Notes: generated by a model not told the origin, from the sequence alone. 64,000 bases of DNA from CAZDKK01 sp964506245 (GCA_964506245.1 CAZDKK010000014.1:1-64000), one strand, 5' to 3'; positions 18,316 to 27,808 are shown, counted from the stretch's first letter. Translations and numbers: made by a program.

Positions 18316-21201
18316 ATGCGAGCATCCAGCATGTCCTGGCTTCCTTGGACGGCGCGCTGGCGGGTTGCCGCCGTCCTTTGCCTCGCTGCCGTTGCCCTCC
18401 CCCACGTGCCCGCGGAGGCCACCCCGCCGCGGGGCACCCTCGGCACCGCGGACACCACCCAGCAGCAGCGCACCCTCGCTGCCATCGACTCGCTCTGGGC
18501 GGCCGGGCAGGTCGACTCCTGCTGGGCGCGACTTTCGGTCGAGATCGAGGCCGCCCGTGCCGCAGGCAGTCCCGGTCATCAGCTCGACCTGCTCGCCCGG
18601 CGGGGTTCCTGGCGTGCGCGACTCGGCCTGGTGGCCGTTGCCGAGCCGGATCTGCGCGAGGCGGTCGCCCTGGCGGAGCGCTTGCAGGCGGGCGACGCGC
18701 AGAGGCAGTGCCTGCGCTGGCTGGGCTTCTCGCTCTATCGCATGGGCCGGGCCGCGGAAGCGGGGCATTGCTGGGAGCGGCTGCTCGCGCTCGCCCAAGC
18801 GGCCGGCGACGGCGAACACGAGGCTTGGGCCCGGTCCGGGTTGGCGCTCGCGCACGAGGAAGCCGGCCGCCCGCGTCGCGCGCTCGAGGAGTATGAGCGG
18901 GCGCTGGCGCTCTTTCACGCACGCGATGATGCGCGCGGCGCAGCCTACGTCCTCAACAGCCTGGGTACGGCCCTCCAGGCCCTGGGCCGGTACGACGAGG
19001 CCATCAGCCGCTATCGGGAGGCGGCCGAGGCGGCCCGTCGCCTCGACTGGACCTGGCTCGAGGCGGCGGCCCAGAATAACGTCGCGGTGCTGCTCTACTC
19101 CCTGGGCGATCCGGGCCAGGCGCGCGACCTGTTCCGCCATGCGATCGAGCTTCATCATGCCGCAGGCGATGTGGCCGAAGAGGCTCAGGCGGGCATGAAT
19201 GCCGCGATCTGCGAGGCCGACCTGGGACGGTTCGAGGAGGCCGCCACCCGGATCGAGCAGATCCGCGAGACATGCAAGCGACTTGGAATCGCGCAGCACG
19301 ACGGCCAGCTCTGCAACGTCCTCGCCGGCATCCGCCACCAGCAGGGCCGCCCCCGGCTCGCAGCCCGTCTCCACCGCCAGACGCTGACCGCCGATCCGCC
19401 GGCTCCAGCCAAGGAGCGCCTGGAAGCCCTGGTGGCCCTGTCGTACGAGCTGGGCGTGCTGGACAGCCTTCCCGCGGCGCTCCTACTGCTGCAACAGGCC
19501 TCCTCCTGGGTCGACGACCTGGAGGACCCGCGTTTCCGGTTGACCTACCAGATCGAGCTGGGCCGGCAGTACGCCGAGGCCGGGCGCGCCGATGAGGCCT
19601 GGCCCCTGCTCGTCGCCGCGGCGCGCGAAGCGGAGCGACTCGGGCTCGGTGTGCTGAGGTTGCCCGCGCTGACAGCGGCGGCGCGAGCTGCTCGGGCCCG
19701 CGATGAACCCGACAGCGCCGTGTTCTTGCTGCGCGCGGCGACCGCAGTCTGGGAAGCCGAGCGTGGACTGCCCATCGATCCCGAGTGGCGGGAGATGCGC
19801 GGATCGACTGCTGCGGAGATTCCCGAGACGCTCGGGTCCATTCTCCTGGAGCATCCCCCGGATTTGCCTGCAGCCGAACGCGCCAGGGCGGCATTCGACG
19901 CTGTACAGGCATTCAAGGCCCGCACGCTCCTCGAACGCATGATGGGCCCGGCGGGCGATGAGACCTCGGCAATGGCGGTCAGACCTATCACGTGCACAGA
20001 GCTCCAGAGCGAGATCCTGCGTCCTGGGGAGCTGCTGCTCGACTTCTATCTCGGAATGGACGAGAGCCTGCTCTTTGCCGTCACGACGGGGGAATGTCGC
20101 GCCGTGCGGCTGCCAAGGGCCAAGAACTTCGCGGACGCGTTCGAGCTCTTCTTCCGGATGACGGCGGCCCCCGCGACCGCCCCCGGGCCTGCGGACGACG
20201 CGCCCGCCCTCCTCGCGGAGACGCGCTCCCGCCTGCGCGCCTTTCTCCTGGGTCAGGTCGAGGATCTGATCGCCGCCGGCCGTAGCCTCATCGTGAGCCC
20301 GGACGGGGTCCTCCAGCGTGTGAGTTTCGCGGCGTTGCTGGAGAGTCCGCCCGAGAAGGCGGACGTGACCCCGATCATCCAAACGGTGCCCTCCACAGCA
20401 ATCCTCGCGAACCTCCGCAGGGGGGCGCGAGGAGGCTACACACCGCGAGGCACAGAAGGCTCGCTCCTCGCTCTGGCCGGCAGTACAGAACGTGCGGGCG
20501 AGGCGCTTGCCGGGGCGCGCGGCGAGGTGCGCGATCTGGCCCGGCAGTTCCGTCGAGTGAGCACCACGCTGCCTCCGATCTCCGACTCGCTGCCGCCGGC
20601 GCTCGCGGTCGCGACTGTGCTCGAAGGGATCAGCCGATACGACTTGCTGCATCTGGCGACGCACACCGCGATCGAGGACGAACGCCCGTGGCGCTCGCGG
20701 ATCTCCTTCGGCGCCGGCCGAACACCCGGCGCGGCCGTTTCCCTCAGCGCCACGGACATCGCGCGCGCGCAGCTTGGCGCACGCCTGGCCGTCTTGTCCT
20801 CCTGCCGCTCGGCCGCTGGGCGGGTCCTGTCCGGTGAGGGCGTGCAGAGCCTGGCAGGTGCATTTCTCGTGGCGGGGGTTCCGGCCGTGGTGGCGACGCT
20901 GTGGCCGGTCGATGACACCAGCACACGCGTGTTCATGCGCCGCTTCTACGGGCACTTGGCCAGCGGCGCCGGCGCGGCCGAGGCCCTCGCGCGGGCGCAG
21001 GCCGACGCACGCCGCGAGCCACGGCTGCGCGCCCCTTATTCCTGGGCGGGATTCGTGCTGATCGGAGACGGCGATCTGAAGATCCCCCTCGAGCGCAGGT
21101 CACGTTGGGGTCGGATGGCAGGGCCCCTGGCACTCGTGCTCTTGGGCGTGCTCGCGATCCTGAGTCTGCCGCTGGAACGGGCCGTGCGCCGGCGAGGATG
21201 A
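18316..21201 (+). CDS. Exported TPR-CHAT (caspase-like) protein with C-terminal membrane anchor
   Basis: 961 residues from the ATG at 18316; ATG 18331 is an alternative, and neither has a strong ribosome binding site. A hydrophobic segment (VAAVLCLAAVALPHVPAEA) looks like a signal peptide. Tetratricopeptide-like helices run from about 55 to 530. The CHAT domain near the end has His783 (LHLATHT) and Cys830 (VLSSCRS), with the typical GEGVQSLAGAFLVAGVPAVV and ATLWPVDD. A transmembrane helix (about 934-954) and a basic tail RRRG close the protein. Domain order therefore places repeats and protease outside the cytoplasm with a C-terminal anchor. It is the second TPR-CHAT protein in 9 kb. Confidence 0.87.
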   Translation: MRASSMSWLPWTARWRVAAVLCLAAVALPHVPAEATPPRGTLGTADTTQQQRTLAAIDSLWAAGQVDSCWARLSVEIEAARAAGSPGHQLDLLARRGSWRARLGLVAVAEPDLREAVALAERLQAGDAQRQCLRWLGFSLYRMGRAAEAGHCWERLLALAQAAGDGEHEAWARSGLALAHEEAGRPRRALEEYERALALFHARDDARGAAYVLNSLGTALQALGRYDEAISRYREAAEAARRLDWTWLEAAAQNNVAVLLYSLGDPGQARDLFRHAIELHHAAGDVAEEAQAGMNAAICEADLGRFEEAATRIEQIRETCKRLGIAQHDGQLCNVLAGIRHQQGRPRLAARLHRQTLTADPPAPAKERLEALVALSYELGVLDSLPAALLLLQQASSWVDDLEDPRFRLTYQIELGRQYAEAGRADEAWPLLVAAAREAERLGLGVLRLPALTAAARAARARDEPDSAVFLLRAATAVWEAERGLPIDPEWREMRGSTAAEIPETLGSILLEHPPDLPAAERARAAFDAVQAFKARTLLERMMGPAGDETSAMAVRPITCTELQSEILRPGELLLDFYLGMDESLLFAVTTGECRAVRLPRAKNFADAFELFFRMTAAPATAPGPADDAPALLAETRSRLRAFLLGQVEDLIAAGRSLIVSPDGVLQRVSFAALLESPPEKADVTPIIQTVPSTAILANLRRGARGGYTPRGTEGSLLALAGSTERAGEALAGARGEVRDLARQFRRVSTTLPPISDSLPPALAVATVLEGISRYDLLHLATHTAIEDERPWRSRISFGAGRTPGAAVSLSATDIARAQLGARLAVLSSCRSAAGRVLSGEGVQSLAGAFLVAGVPAVVATLWPVDDTSTRVFMRRFYGHLASGAGAAEALARAQADARREPRLRAPYSWAGFVLIGDGDLKIPLERRSRWGRMAGPLALVLLGVLAILSLPLERAVRRRG

Positions 21202-21305
21202 TCCCCGGTGGATCGATCTCATGTGCGTCCGCCGGCCTGTGCTATCCTCTTCGTCAGAGACCCCTCGTGCGCCCCGAGATCGAGCGCTCTGGGTGGAGGT
21301 GTTAC

Positions 21306-23558
21306 ATGTGGCGAGGTTCCCGCGTCCTGCATTGGCGCACGTGTGCCCCCGGTTGCCGCGCCGTGTTCACGACCGCGATCCTGCTGACGCTCATGAGCCT
21401 GTGCGCGTTCGCGCCCTGTGCCGCGGGCGGTGCGCCGCTCTGTGATTGCCGGGCCGCGGCCCAGAGTCCCACCGAGGTCGTGCTGCAGTGTCATCTCGAC
21501 TGGCCGGCCATTGCCGCCGCGGCCGAGAACGGCGGCGTGGTGCCGTCGCTCGGCTTCGTCGCCATTCCCCGGGGGGCGCGGGCCAGCTTGGACGCGGGGA
21601 CGCCCGTGCGGATGTCCCCACCGATGCGCCTGCGGGGCATCGACGTCGTGGGTCTCGCGGTCGATCTCGGCGCCTGCACGCTGGCGGCGCAGGATGTTGA
21701 GTTCCGCGTGCGCTTCGAGGGTGGCCCAGGTCTGTTTGGCGAGGAGCGCCTGCGCACTCGGTTGTGGGAACCCGTACTCGAGCGCTGGATTCTCAACCAC
21801 GCATCGCTGCCGGCCGTGAGCCCGGCCGCGCTCCCCGACCGGGAAGAGGGCTGCGAGTTCGTCATCCTCTGCCCGGACGACGCAGCCTCCACCGCGTGGG
21901 CGGACAGCCTGAGGGCTTGGCGCACGCTCCAGGGGATCAGCACCCAGGTGTTCACGACGGCCGAGATCGGATCGACCTGGCAGGAGATCCGCGACTTCCT
22001 CGTGAACGCCTACACCACGTGGACCGTCCCCCCCGCGGCCTTCCTGCTGCTCGGCGACTACCCCGGGTCCGGCGACGGCCGACTGGCCGGCGTCCCCGCT
22101 CCCCTCTATCAGGGCTACGCGGTCTCCGACAACCTCTACGCGGACATCGACGGCGACGGTCTGCCCGACATGTTTCACGGCCGAATCACCGCGCACACCA
22201 GTGCCGAGCTGGCCTTCATGGTCGGCAAGCTCCTCGCCCACGAACGAACGCCCAGCCTCGATCCGGGCTTCTACGCACACCCGGTCGTCGCCTCCGGCTG
22301 GGACCCCGACGGACGCACCGTCATGGAGATGGAGACGATCTACGGCTTCCAGGCCAACGTCCTCGGGAAGGAGCCGGTGCGCGAATACGTGGCGACCAGT
22401 CCTGGCACGATCTGGCCGGATCCGCAATGGGTCGCGACCTTCGGGCCCGGGGGCCTGGGGTACATCCCCGCCACCCCCGAGTATCTGCACGACTGGGGCG
22501 GCAGCGCTGCGCGTATCAATGCCGACATCAACGCCGGCGCCTTCATGGTGATTCACCGGGGAGCCGGCATGGAGACGGCGTGGGGCGATCCCTTGTACAC
22601 CGTCGGCGACGTCGCCGGCCTCGCGAATGCCCGCTATCCCTTCGTCTTCAGCCTGGACGCGCTGACCGGCAGGTTCAACAGCGCGGGAACCTGTCTCACC
22701 GAGGCGCTGCACCGCTCGGCACACGGCGCACTGGGCATGATCTCGGCCACCGAGATCGGCTACGCGCTGCCGACCTGCCGGCTCATGCTTCACCTGTTCA
22801 ACTCCATCTGGCCCGACTTCCTCTCCGGCGGCGGAGGCGGTGAGCCGGAGCTGCGGCCCGGGTGTGCTCTGGTCATGGCCAAGTACGCGCTGGCAATCGA
22901 CGTGTGGCCGGTGAGCCCACAGCAGAAGCTGTTGACCTACCACCTCTTCCATCATCACGGCGATCCGCTGCTCGTGATGAACTCCGAGGTCCCGCAGCCG
23001 CTGCTCGTAGAACACGCGGGCTGCTGCCCCATCGGGGCAAGCGCCTTCAGCGTGCAGACCGAGGTGGGCGCGCTGATCGGCCTGACCGTGAACGGGGAGC
23101 TGATCGGCGTCGGCTCGGGCACCGGGGCGCCCGTGGCGATCCCGATCATACCTCCCACGCAGGCGGGCACGCTGCGGATCACCGTTACCCGGCAGAACCA
23201 TCTGCGCTATGACGAGCGCGTGCCGATCCTGGACCCGAGCGGGGTGACGCAGCAACCCGCATCGCGATCCGATGCATTGCACCTCGCGCTGGTGGGCGCC
23301 AACCCCCACCTGTCGCCGGCGTGCTTCCAGTTCGCGATTCCCCCCTCGCTGGCGGGCGCGCGGGCGTCGCTGTGCATTCTCGATGCCACGGGCCGCAGCG
23401 TGCGCACGCTGGTCGACGGTCGGCAGGACGGGGGCACGCACGAGAGTCGTTGGGACGGAGCGGACGATGCCGGGGCACCGTCCGGGGCGGGTGTTTACTT
23501 CGCCCGCCTGACCTGCGGCGGCCAGACCGTGACGCGGCGGTTCGCGCGGCTGCAGTAG
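21306..23558 (+). CDS. C25 (gingipain-fold) protein lacking both catalytic residues
   Basis: 750 residues from the ATG at 21306 (GGAGG upstream). A signal peptide, a propeptide-like region (to about 180) and a caspase-like C25 domain (about 183-560) are followed by an Ig-like C25 C-terminal domain (about 565-660) and a FlgD-like sorting domain. Compared with gingipain R as I recall it, the His motif (NYTGHGSETSW) is IHRGAGMETAW here, with Ala420 for the catalytic His. The Cys motif (FDVACVNGDF) is FSLDALTGRF, with Ala452 for the catalytic Cys. The surrounding fold residues are kept, so this looks like a maintained pseudopeptidase, perhaps a binding protein. A nearby His417 could confuse the alignment. 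Confidence 0.8.
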   Translation: MWRGSRVLHWRTCAPGCRAVFTTAILLTLMSLCAFAPCAAGGAPLCDCRAAAQSPTEVVLQCHLDWPAIAAAAENGGVVPSLGFVAIPRGARASLDAGTPVRMSPPMRLRGIDVVGLAVDLGACTLAAQDVEFRVRFEGGPGLFGEERLRTRLWEPVLERWILNHASLPAVSPAALPDREEGCEFVILCPDDAASTAWADSLRAWRTLQGISTQVFTTAEIGSTWQEIRDFLVNAYTTWTVPPAAFLLLGDYPGSGDGRLAGVPAPLYQGYAVSDNLYADIDGDGLPDMFHGRITAHTSAELAFMVGKLLAHERTPSLDPGFYAHPVVASGWDPDGRTVMEMETIYGFQANVLGKEPVREYVATSPGTIWPDPQWVATFGPGGLGYIPATPEYLHDWGGSAARINADINAGAFMVIHRGAGMETAWGDPLYTVGDVAGLANARYPFVFSLDALTGRFNSAGTCLTEALHRSAHGALGMISATEIGYALPTCRLMLHLFNSIWPDFLSGGGGGEPELRPGCALVMAKYALAIDVWPVSPQQKLLTYHLFHHHGDPLLVMNSEVPQPLLVEHAGCCPIGASAFSVQTEVGALIGLTVNGELIGVGSGTGAPVAIPIIPPTQAGTLRITVTRQNHLRYDERVPILDPSGVTQQPASRSDALHLALVGANPHLSPACFQFAIPPSLAGARASLCILDATGRSVRTLVDGRQDGGTHESRWDGADDAGAPSGAGVYFARLTCGGQTVTRRFARLQ

Positions 23559-23765
23559 GCCGACGCGCGGCGCTTCACGCGACCCCAGTAGACGGATCTG
23601 CCACCGCCGGCACAGGGGTCGCGTCCCCGGGCCCATCCTGCTGAGCATCAGCGCAGGATCTCGCGCTTTCTCCCGCACCGGTGTGATTCTCGTCGGCCTC
23701 CCCCGTTTGTGTGGATAAGGGGGCTCACTTGCCCCTCGGGCACCAGGCAAGCGCGGGAGGCTACG

Positions 23766-24281
23766 ATGAAGCGATCCATCCTGTTCCTGCTCATCCCGAT
23801 GCTCGCGTCGCCGATGGCGGGGGCGGTGCTGACCCTCGAGCGCAGAGTCGTCGCCAACGGGGGCGGCACCCAGAGCAGCGAGGACTACGCCCTCAATGCC
23901 ACCTGCGGGCAGGCGGCGATCGGCACCGTGAGCAGCGCCTCCAACTCCGCGCAGCTCGGCTTCTGGCACGCCGCCGGGGGCTCCAGCGCCGTGCCCGAGG
24001 ACCCGGCCGCCGCTCCGACCAGCTTCGCGCTCGCCCCCGGCCCGGCCGGCCGACTCGGTTTCGTCGGCGGGGTCGCGTTCGCCGTCCCGTGCCGCAGCCA
24101 AGTTGAGATCCGCCTCTACGACGTGACGGGCCGATCGGTGCTCCTGCTCGCGAGCGGCACCTATGAGGCCGGCTGGCACCAGGCCCCGCTGGCGAGCCGA
24201 GGACTGGCGAGCGGCGTGTACTTCTGCCGCCTGACGGCGGAGGGCTGGGCCGGCACGCGCAGGTTCGTATTGATGAAGTAA
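23766..24281 (+). CDS. Small secreted protein with FlgD-like sorting domain
   Basis: 171 residues from the ATG at 23766, with GGGAGG upstream. A signal peptide (to about residue 20) precedes a short beta-rich module (YALNATCGQAAIGTVSS ... AQLGFWHA). The C-terminal domain (about 80-171) has RLYDVTGRSVLLLASG and GVYFCRLTAEGWAGTRRFVL, the FlgD/Ig-like type IX-style signal. The module with 'GQA-x-IG ... LGFWH' is shared with the gene at 25173. The first module is too short for a clear function; such proteins may decorate the surface. Confidence 0.72.
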   Translation: MKRSILFLLIPMLASPMAGAVLTLERRVVANGGGTQSSEDYALNATCGQAAIGTVSSASNSAQLGFWHAAGGSSAVPEDPAAAPTSFALAPGPAGRLGFVGGVAFAVPCRSQVEIRLYDVTGRSVLLLASGTYEAGWHQAPLASRGLASGVYFCRLTAEGWAGTRRFVLMK

Positions 24282-24348
24282 TGCGGAGGCGCGGGCGAGG
24301 CAGGTCCGGCAATCCAGACCACGTAGAGCGACAGGGGGAGGTTCGGGA

Positions 24349-24726
24349 ATGAAGCGGACTCTGGTTCTGTTGGCGGCGATGCTGTGGGCCGGCGCGGCCG
24401 GGGAGGCCTGGGTCGAGCTGGCCGACTGGTTCGACGCGGTCAACCGCGATCCACGCTACCAGCTCACCTGCATCGGCGGCCACGCGCCGGTCTACGTGGC
24501 CGAGGAGATCTCCGGGAATCGCTTCAAGATCGCGGGGGGCGCGCCGGGCATGAAGGTCTCCTGGCAGGTGACGGCCGTGCGCAACGACCCAGCAATCGCG
24601 AAGTACCGGATGCCCGTGGAACAGGAGAAGCCTGCGCCGGACCGGGGCAAGTACCTGGAGCCGGAGTTGTACGGCGCGCCCGACACGCAGCGCATCGGAC
24701 GGCTGGAGGACAAGACGCAGCCGTAG
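24349..24726 (+). CDS. Stand-alone copy of a surface-protein C-terminal domain
   Basis: 125 residues from the ATG at 24349 (GGGGAGG upstream). A signal peptide (MKRTLVLLAAMLWAGAAGEA) is joined directly to ELADWFDAVNRDPRYQLTCI, then VYVAEEISGNRFKIAGGAPG, KVSWQVTAVRNDP and RGKYLEPELYG. From memory, this sequence type normally forms the extreme C-terminus of much longer secreted proteins whose N-terminus resembles the 25834-27765 product. Here the body is missing, so the gene looks like the result of an in-frame internal deletion, or a module used on its own. It lies between the two paralogous small CTD genes. Confidence 0.7.
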   Translation: MKRTLVLLAAMLWAGAAGEAWVELADWFDAVNRDPRYQLTCIGGHAPVYVAEEISGNRFKIAGGAPGMKVSWQVTAVRNDPAIAKYRMPVEQEKPAPDRGKYLEPELYGAPDTQRIGRLEDKTQP

Positions 24727-25172
24727 GCTGGCCCACGGAACCAGAAGCGTCTCCCGCCCGTCTGCCGCCCCACGCCGTCCGGGGAGGCGCTGCGCAGGAA
24801 CCCAGAGGGCAACGCGGGCTCGAGGTATCCTAGCTGATAACGGTTGTACGCAGAGACTTGGCGATGGGCAACAGAAGTGCGGCGGAGAACCAGGCGAGAG
24901 TCACGGCGGGTGCATGCAATCGCTGGCGCTGGATTCCCGGAACCAAGGCGACTACTATGGTCTTGCCGTCGCAGAGACGGATGCGCGCGATCCGCCATTC
25001 GAATCCGCGGCAGACTGCATCCGATCCGCCTCGCGCGCAGGCAGTCAAACAACTTTGTGTCCCGCATCGTCAGCGTTCGGCGCTGGCTGTCTACCCATGG
25101 CATCGCAGATCCAGAGGACCACACCGGGCAGGCGTAATCCACAGGCTTCGACAGCGGCTATAGGAGGGAGTG
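24727..25172. other. Intergenic region, no gene seen
   Basis: This 446-base gap between the stand-alone domain gene and the next small CTD gene is less GC-rich near its middle (about 24830-25100). Overlapping frames on both strands have no ribosome binding site or motif. It may carry the promoter for the gene at 25173; nothing else was identified. Confidence 0.35.
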
Positions 25173-25712
25173 ATGAGAGGACTATCCACTGGTAAACGGG
25201 CCGCCGGGCTGATCGCTGGGCTCGTCCTGGTGCTGCCTTCGCTGGCGGCGGCACAGATCGAGCTCGACCTGAGCGTCAACGGCACCGGCGGGGCGGTTGT
25301 CAGCAACGCCAGCTACGTGCACGGGTGCACAGTGGGGCAGGCTGTGGTGGGTACTACGACCAGCGTCCTGTACATCCACAACATCGGGTTCTGGTTCCCG
25401 CTGGGCAACGCGTACTCCGATGTCCCCGAGCCCCTGCCCGCGATCCCGACGGAGTTCGCCCTGGACTTCAGGGGATCGAATCCGTCCGGATCTGGAGCCA
25501 GGATCGCTTATGCGGTTCCGGTTCGCGCGCAAGTGACCCTCAGGCTCTTCGACATCACCGGCCGCGAGGTCTGGGCGTTCACCCCCGGGCAGGTGGAACC
25601 GGGCTATCACGAGACCGACATGCGCGCGCCCGGCTTGGCCGGAGGCATCTATTTCTGTCGCATGGACGCCAAGGGATTCTCGGCGACCAAGAAGCTGGTG
25701 TTGCTGCGCTAG
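25173..25712 (+). CDS. Small secreted protein with FlgD-like sorting domain (paralogue)
   Basis: 179 residues from the ATG at 25173, with TAGGAGGG just upstream (GTG 25170 is an alternative). A signal peptide ends at about SLAAAQ. The short first module has GGAVVSNASYVHGCTVGQAVVG and then NIGFWFPLG, matching the module of the 23766 product. The C-terminal domain (RLFDITGREVWAFTPG ... GGIYFCRMDAKGFSATKKLVL) is FlgD/Ig-like. The two genes share architecture, length and position, and probably arose by local duplication. Confidence 0.72.
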   Translation: MRGLSTGKRAAGLIAGLVLVLPSLAAAQIELDLSVNGTGGAVVSNASYVHGCTVGQAVVGTTTSVLYIHNIGFWFPLGNAYSDVPEPLPAIPTEFALDFRGSNPSGSGARIAYAVPVRAQVTLRLFDITGREVWAFTPGQVEPGYHETDMRAPGLAGGIYFCRMDAKGFSATKKLVLLR

Positions 25713-25833
25713 GCGCTCCGCGGTGCCGGGCCGGCACGCGAGGCGCACTGGGGTGCGCCGGCGCGCCTACCGCGCCCGGGAGGGCATGGGAACGCCGCCT
25801 CACGATCGGCGGCATCTCGAGGAGGTTTTGAAC

Positions 25834-27765
25834 ATGAAACGCATTGCAGGGCTCTGCGCCCTTTTGCTCTTGGCGACCGTGAACGTCGCCACGGCCACCG
25901 TGCCCGCCACCTTGAGCTACCAGGGGCTGCTCAAGGACGCAAGCGGGGTGGTCATCCCCAATGGCACCTACAGCCTGACCTTCAGGATCTACGGCCAGCC
26001 TTCCGGCGGCACGGCTCTGTGGACCGAGACGCAGTCGCTGCCGGTGACGGACGGCGTGTTCAGCGCCGTGCTGGGCTCGGTGACGCCGCTCACCCTGAAC
26101 TTCGACGCGCAGTACTGGATCTCTCTCCAGGTCGCGGGCAGCCCTGAGTTGCCCCGGGTCGTGCTGACCTCGGCGCCTTACTCGCTCCGCGCCGGGGTGG
26201 CCGAATCGCTGGTCGGTGGCACCGGCGACATCACCGCGGTCTACGCGGACAACGGCTTGACCGGCGGCGCCACCAGCGGAGACGCGCACCTGGCAGTCGG
26301 CGCCGGCACCGGACTGGTGGCGGAGGCCGACCTCGTCCGCCTGACCGATCCCTACGTGAGCGGCACGGCCTATGACAGCCGCTTCGTCAACGAGGCTCAG
26401 TCGAACGCGGTCACGGCCGACATGGTCGTCCCGAACATCGTGAGCAGCGTGGACGGGGTCATCAACGACGGCGGCAACATAGACCTCATCGCTGGCGCGA
26501 ACATCACGATTGTTCCGGACGACATCAACAACACGATCACGATCACCTCCACCGGCGGCGGGGGGATCGGTGGCAGCGGCACGACGGGCCGTGTCCCCAA
26601 GTTCACCGCCGCGACCACCCTCGGCAACTCGCTGATCTCAGACACCGGCTCGAGCGTGACCGTCGACGGGCCCACGACCATCGGCGCGTATGTCGAGGAT
26701 GCAATGGTCAAGCAGGGCGACTCCAATCCCGGTGAGGGGCGCAACACGCAGCAGCTCACCGTCTATGGTCGCGAGCAGACGATTTACGCAAGACTCAACG
26801 AGGCAAACGCGACCGAGGACGCGCGCGCCGCCATCTATGGGTACCGCACGCGCGCCGTCCAGAATGACGGCAGTGGGTACGGCTACGGCTACACGAACAA
26901 TGCCATCGTGGGATACAACTACTGGGGTGACCTGTACTCGTTCGGCGTGGCCGGGTACTCGTACAACGACTACACGCGCACCGGGGGAGTCCTCGGATCC
27001 GATCAGGGGGGCAACTACTGGGGCGCCTTGGGATACAAGGACGATCAGAGCCGCACCTGGGGCTTCTACACACCCAACGCCTCCTACTACGGCGGCGACA
27101 TGACGATCGACGGCCACATCCGCATGAGCAAGGACTACGGCAGCGGTCTGGGCGGTGTGGCAATCAAGGCCGAGAACACCAACTCGGGCGGCATCGCGCT
27201 GTGGGCTGTCACGCACGGTACGGACGCCACGATCGTGGCGACGCAGAACGGTACGGCCGACGTCATCCGGGGCTTCACACCGACCGGGCTGAAGTTCCGC
27301 GTCACGAACACGGGTCGGGTGATCACGCCGGTCGTGGAGATCACCGGGGGATCGGACCTGGCCGAGCCCTTCGCGCTGTCCGGGCAGGACGAGATCCCCG
27401 CGGGCGCGCTGGTCGTGATCGATGATGAACACCCCGGGCAGCTCAAGCTGAGCGACCGTCCCTACGACAACCGCGTCGCGGGCGTGGTGAGCGGCGCCGG
27501 CGGGGTGGATCCGGGCCTCACGCTGAGCCAGGCCGACAAGTTCGACGGCGGGCGGAACGTGGCTCTGACCGGGCGCGTCTACGCGCTGGCGGATGCGTCG
27601 GGTGGTCCGATCCGCCCGGGCGATCTGCTCACCACCTCGAGCCGACCCGGCCACGCCATGAAGGCGACCGATCCCAGCCGCTCTCATGGGGCGGTGATCG
27701 GCAAGGCGATGTCCTCCCTGGACGGCGGCACGGGGCTCGTCCTCGTGCTCGTCAACCTGCAGTAG
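25834..27765 (+). CDS. Long secreted surface protein, tail-fibre-like architecture
   Basis: 643 residues from the ATG at 25834, with GAGGAGG nine bases upstream. After a signal peptide comes a beta-sandwich opening (PATLSYQGLLKDASGVVIPN, GTYSLTFRIYG) common to large bacterial surface proteins. A middle region is rich in Asn/Gly/Thr, with Tyr-Gly repeats (SGYGYGYTNN, VGYNYWGDLYS). The C-terminal about 150 residues (VEITGGSDLAEPF ... GALVVIDDEHPG ... PGDLLTTSSRPGHAMKA) match a domain I associate with surface and tail-fibre-like proteins, sometimes annotated near Peptidase_G2-type folds. No catalytic site was identified. It has no FlgD-like sorting domain. Confidence 0.7.
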   Translation: MKRIAGLCALLLLATVNVATATVPATLSYQGLLKDASGVVIPNGTYSLTFRIYGQPSGGTALWTETQSLPVTDGVFSAVLGSVTPLTLNFDAQYWISLQVAGSPELPRVVLTSAPYSLRAGVAESLVGGTGDITAVYADNGLTGGATSGDAHLAVGAGTGLVAEADLVRLTDPYVSGTAYDSRFVNEAQSNAVTADMVVPNIVSSVDGVINDGGNIDLIAGANITIVPDDINNTITITSTGGGGIGGSGTTGRVPKFTAATTLGNSLISDTGSSVTVDGPTTIGAYVEDAMVKQGDSNPGEGRNTQQLTVYGREQTIYARLNEANATEDARAAIYGYRTRAVQNDGSGYGYGYTNNAIVGYNYWGDLYSFGVAGYSYNDYTRTGGVLGSDQGGNYWGALGYKDDQSRTWGFYTPNASYYGGDMTIDGHIRMSKDYGSGLGGVAIKAENTNSGGIALWAVTHGTDATIVATQNGTADVIRGFTPTGLKFRVTNTGRVITPVVEITGGSDLAEPFALSGQDEIPAGALVVIDDEHPGQLKLSDRPYDNRVAGVVSGAGGVDPGLTLSQADKFDGGRNVALTGRVYALADASGGPIRPGDLLTTSSRPGHAMKATDPSRSHGAVIGKAMSSLDGGTGLVLVLVNLQ

Positions 27766-27774
27766 GCCAGCGCC

Positions 27775-27808
27775 GGTCGAGACCGCCGGGGCAACCCCGC
27801 GGTCGACC
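27775..27808 (+). terminator. Imperfect GC-rich hairpin after the surface-protein gene
   Basis: GGTCGA-GACCGC-CGGGG (27775-27791) pairs with CCCCG-CGGTCGACC (27795-27808), with small bulges and a three-base loop. It lies ten bases after the stop and just before the Shine-Dalgarno of the next gene. There is no T-run. Confidence 0.4.
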
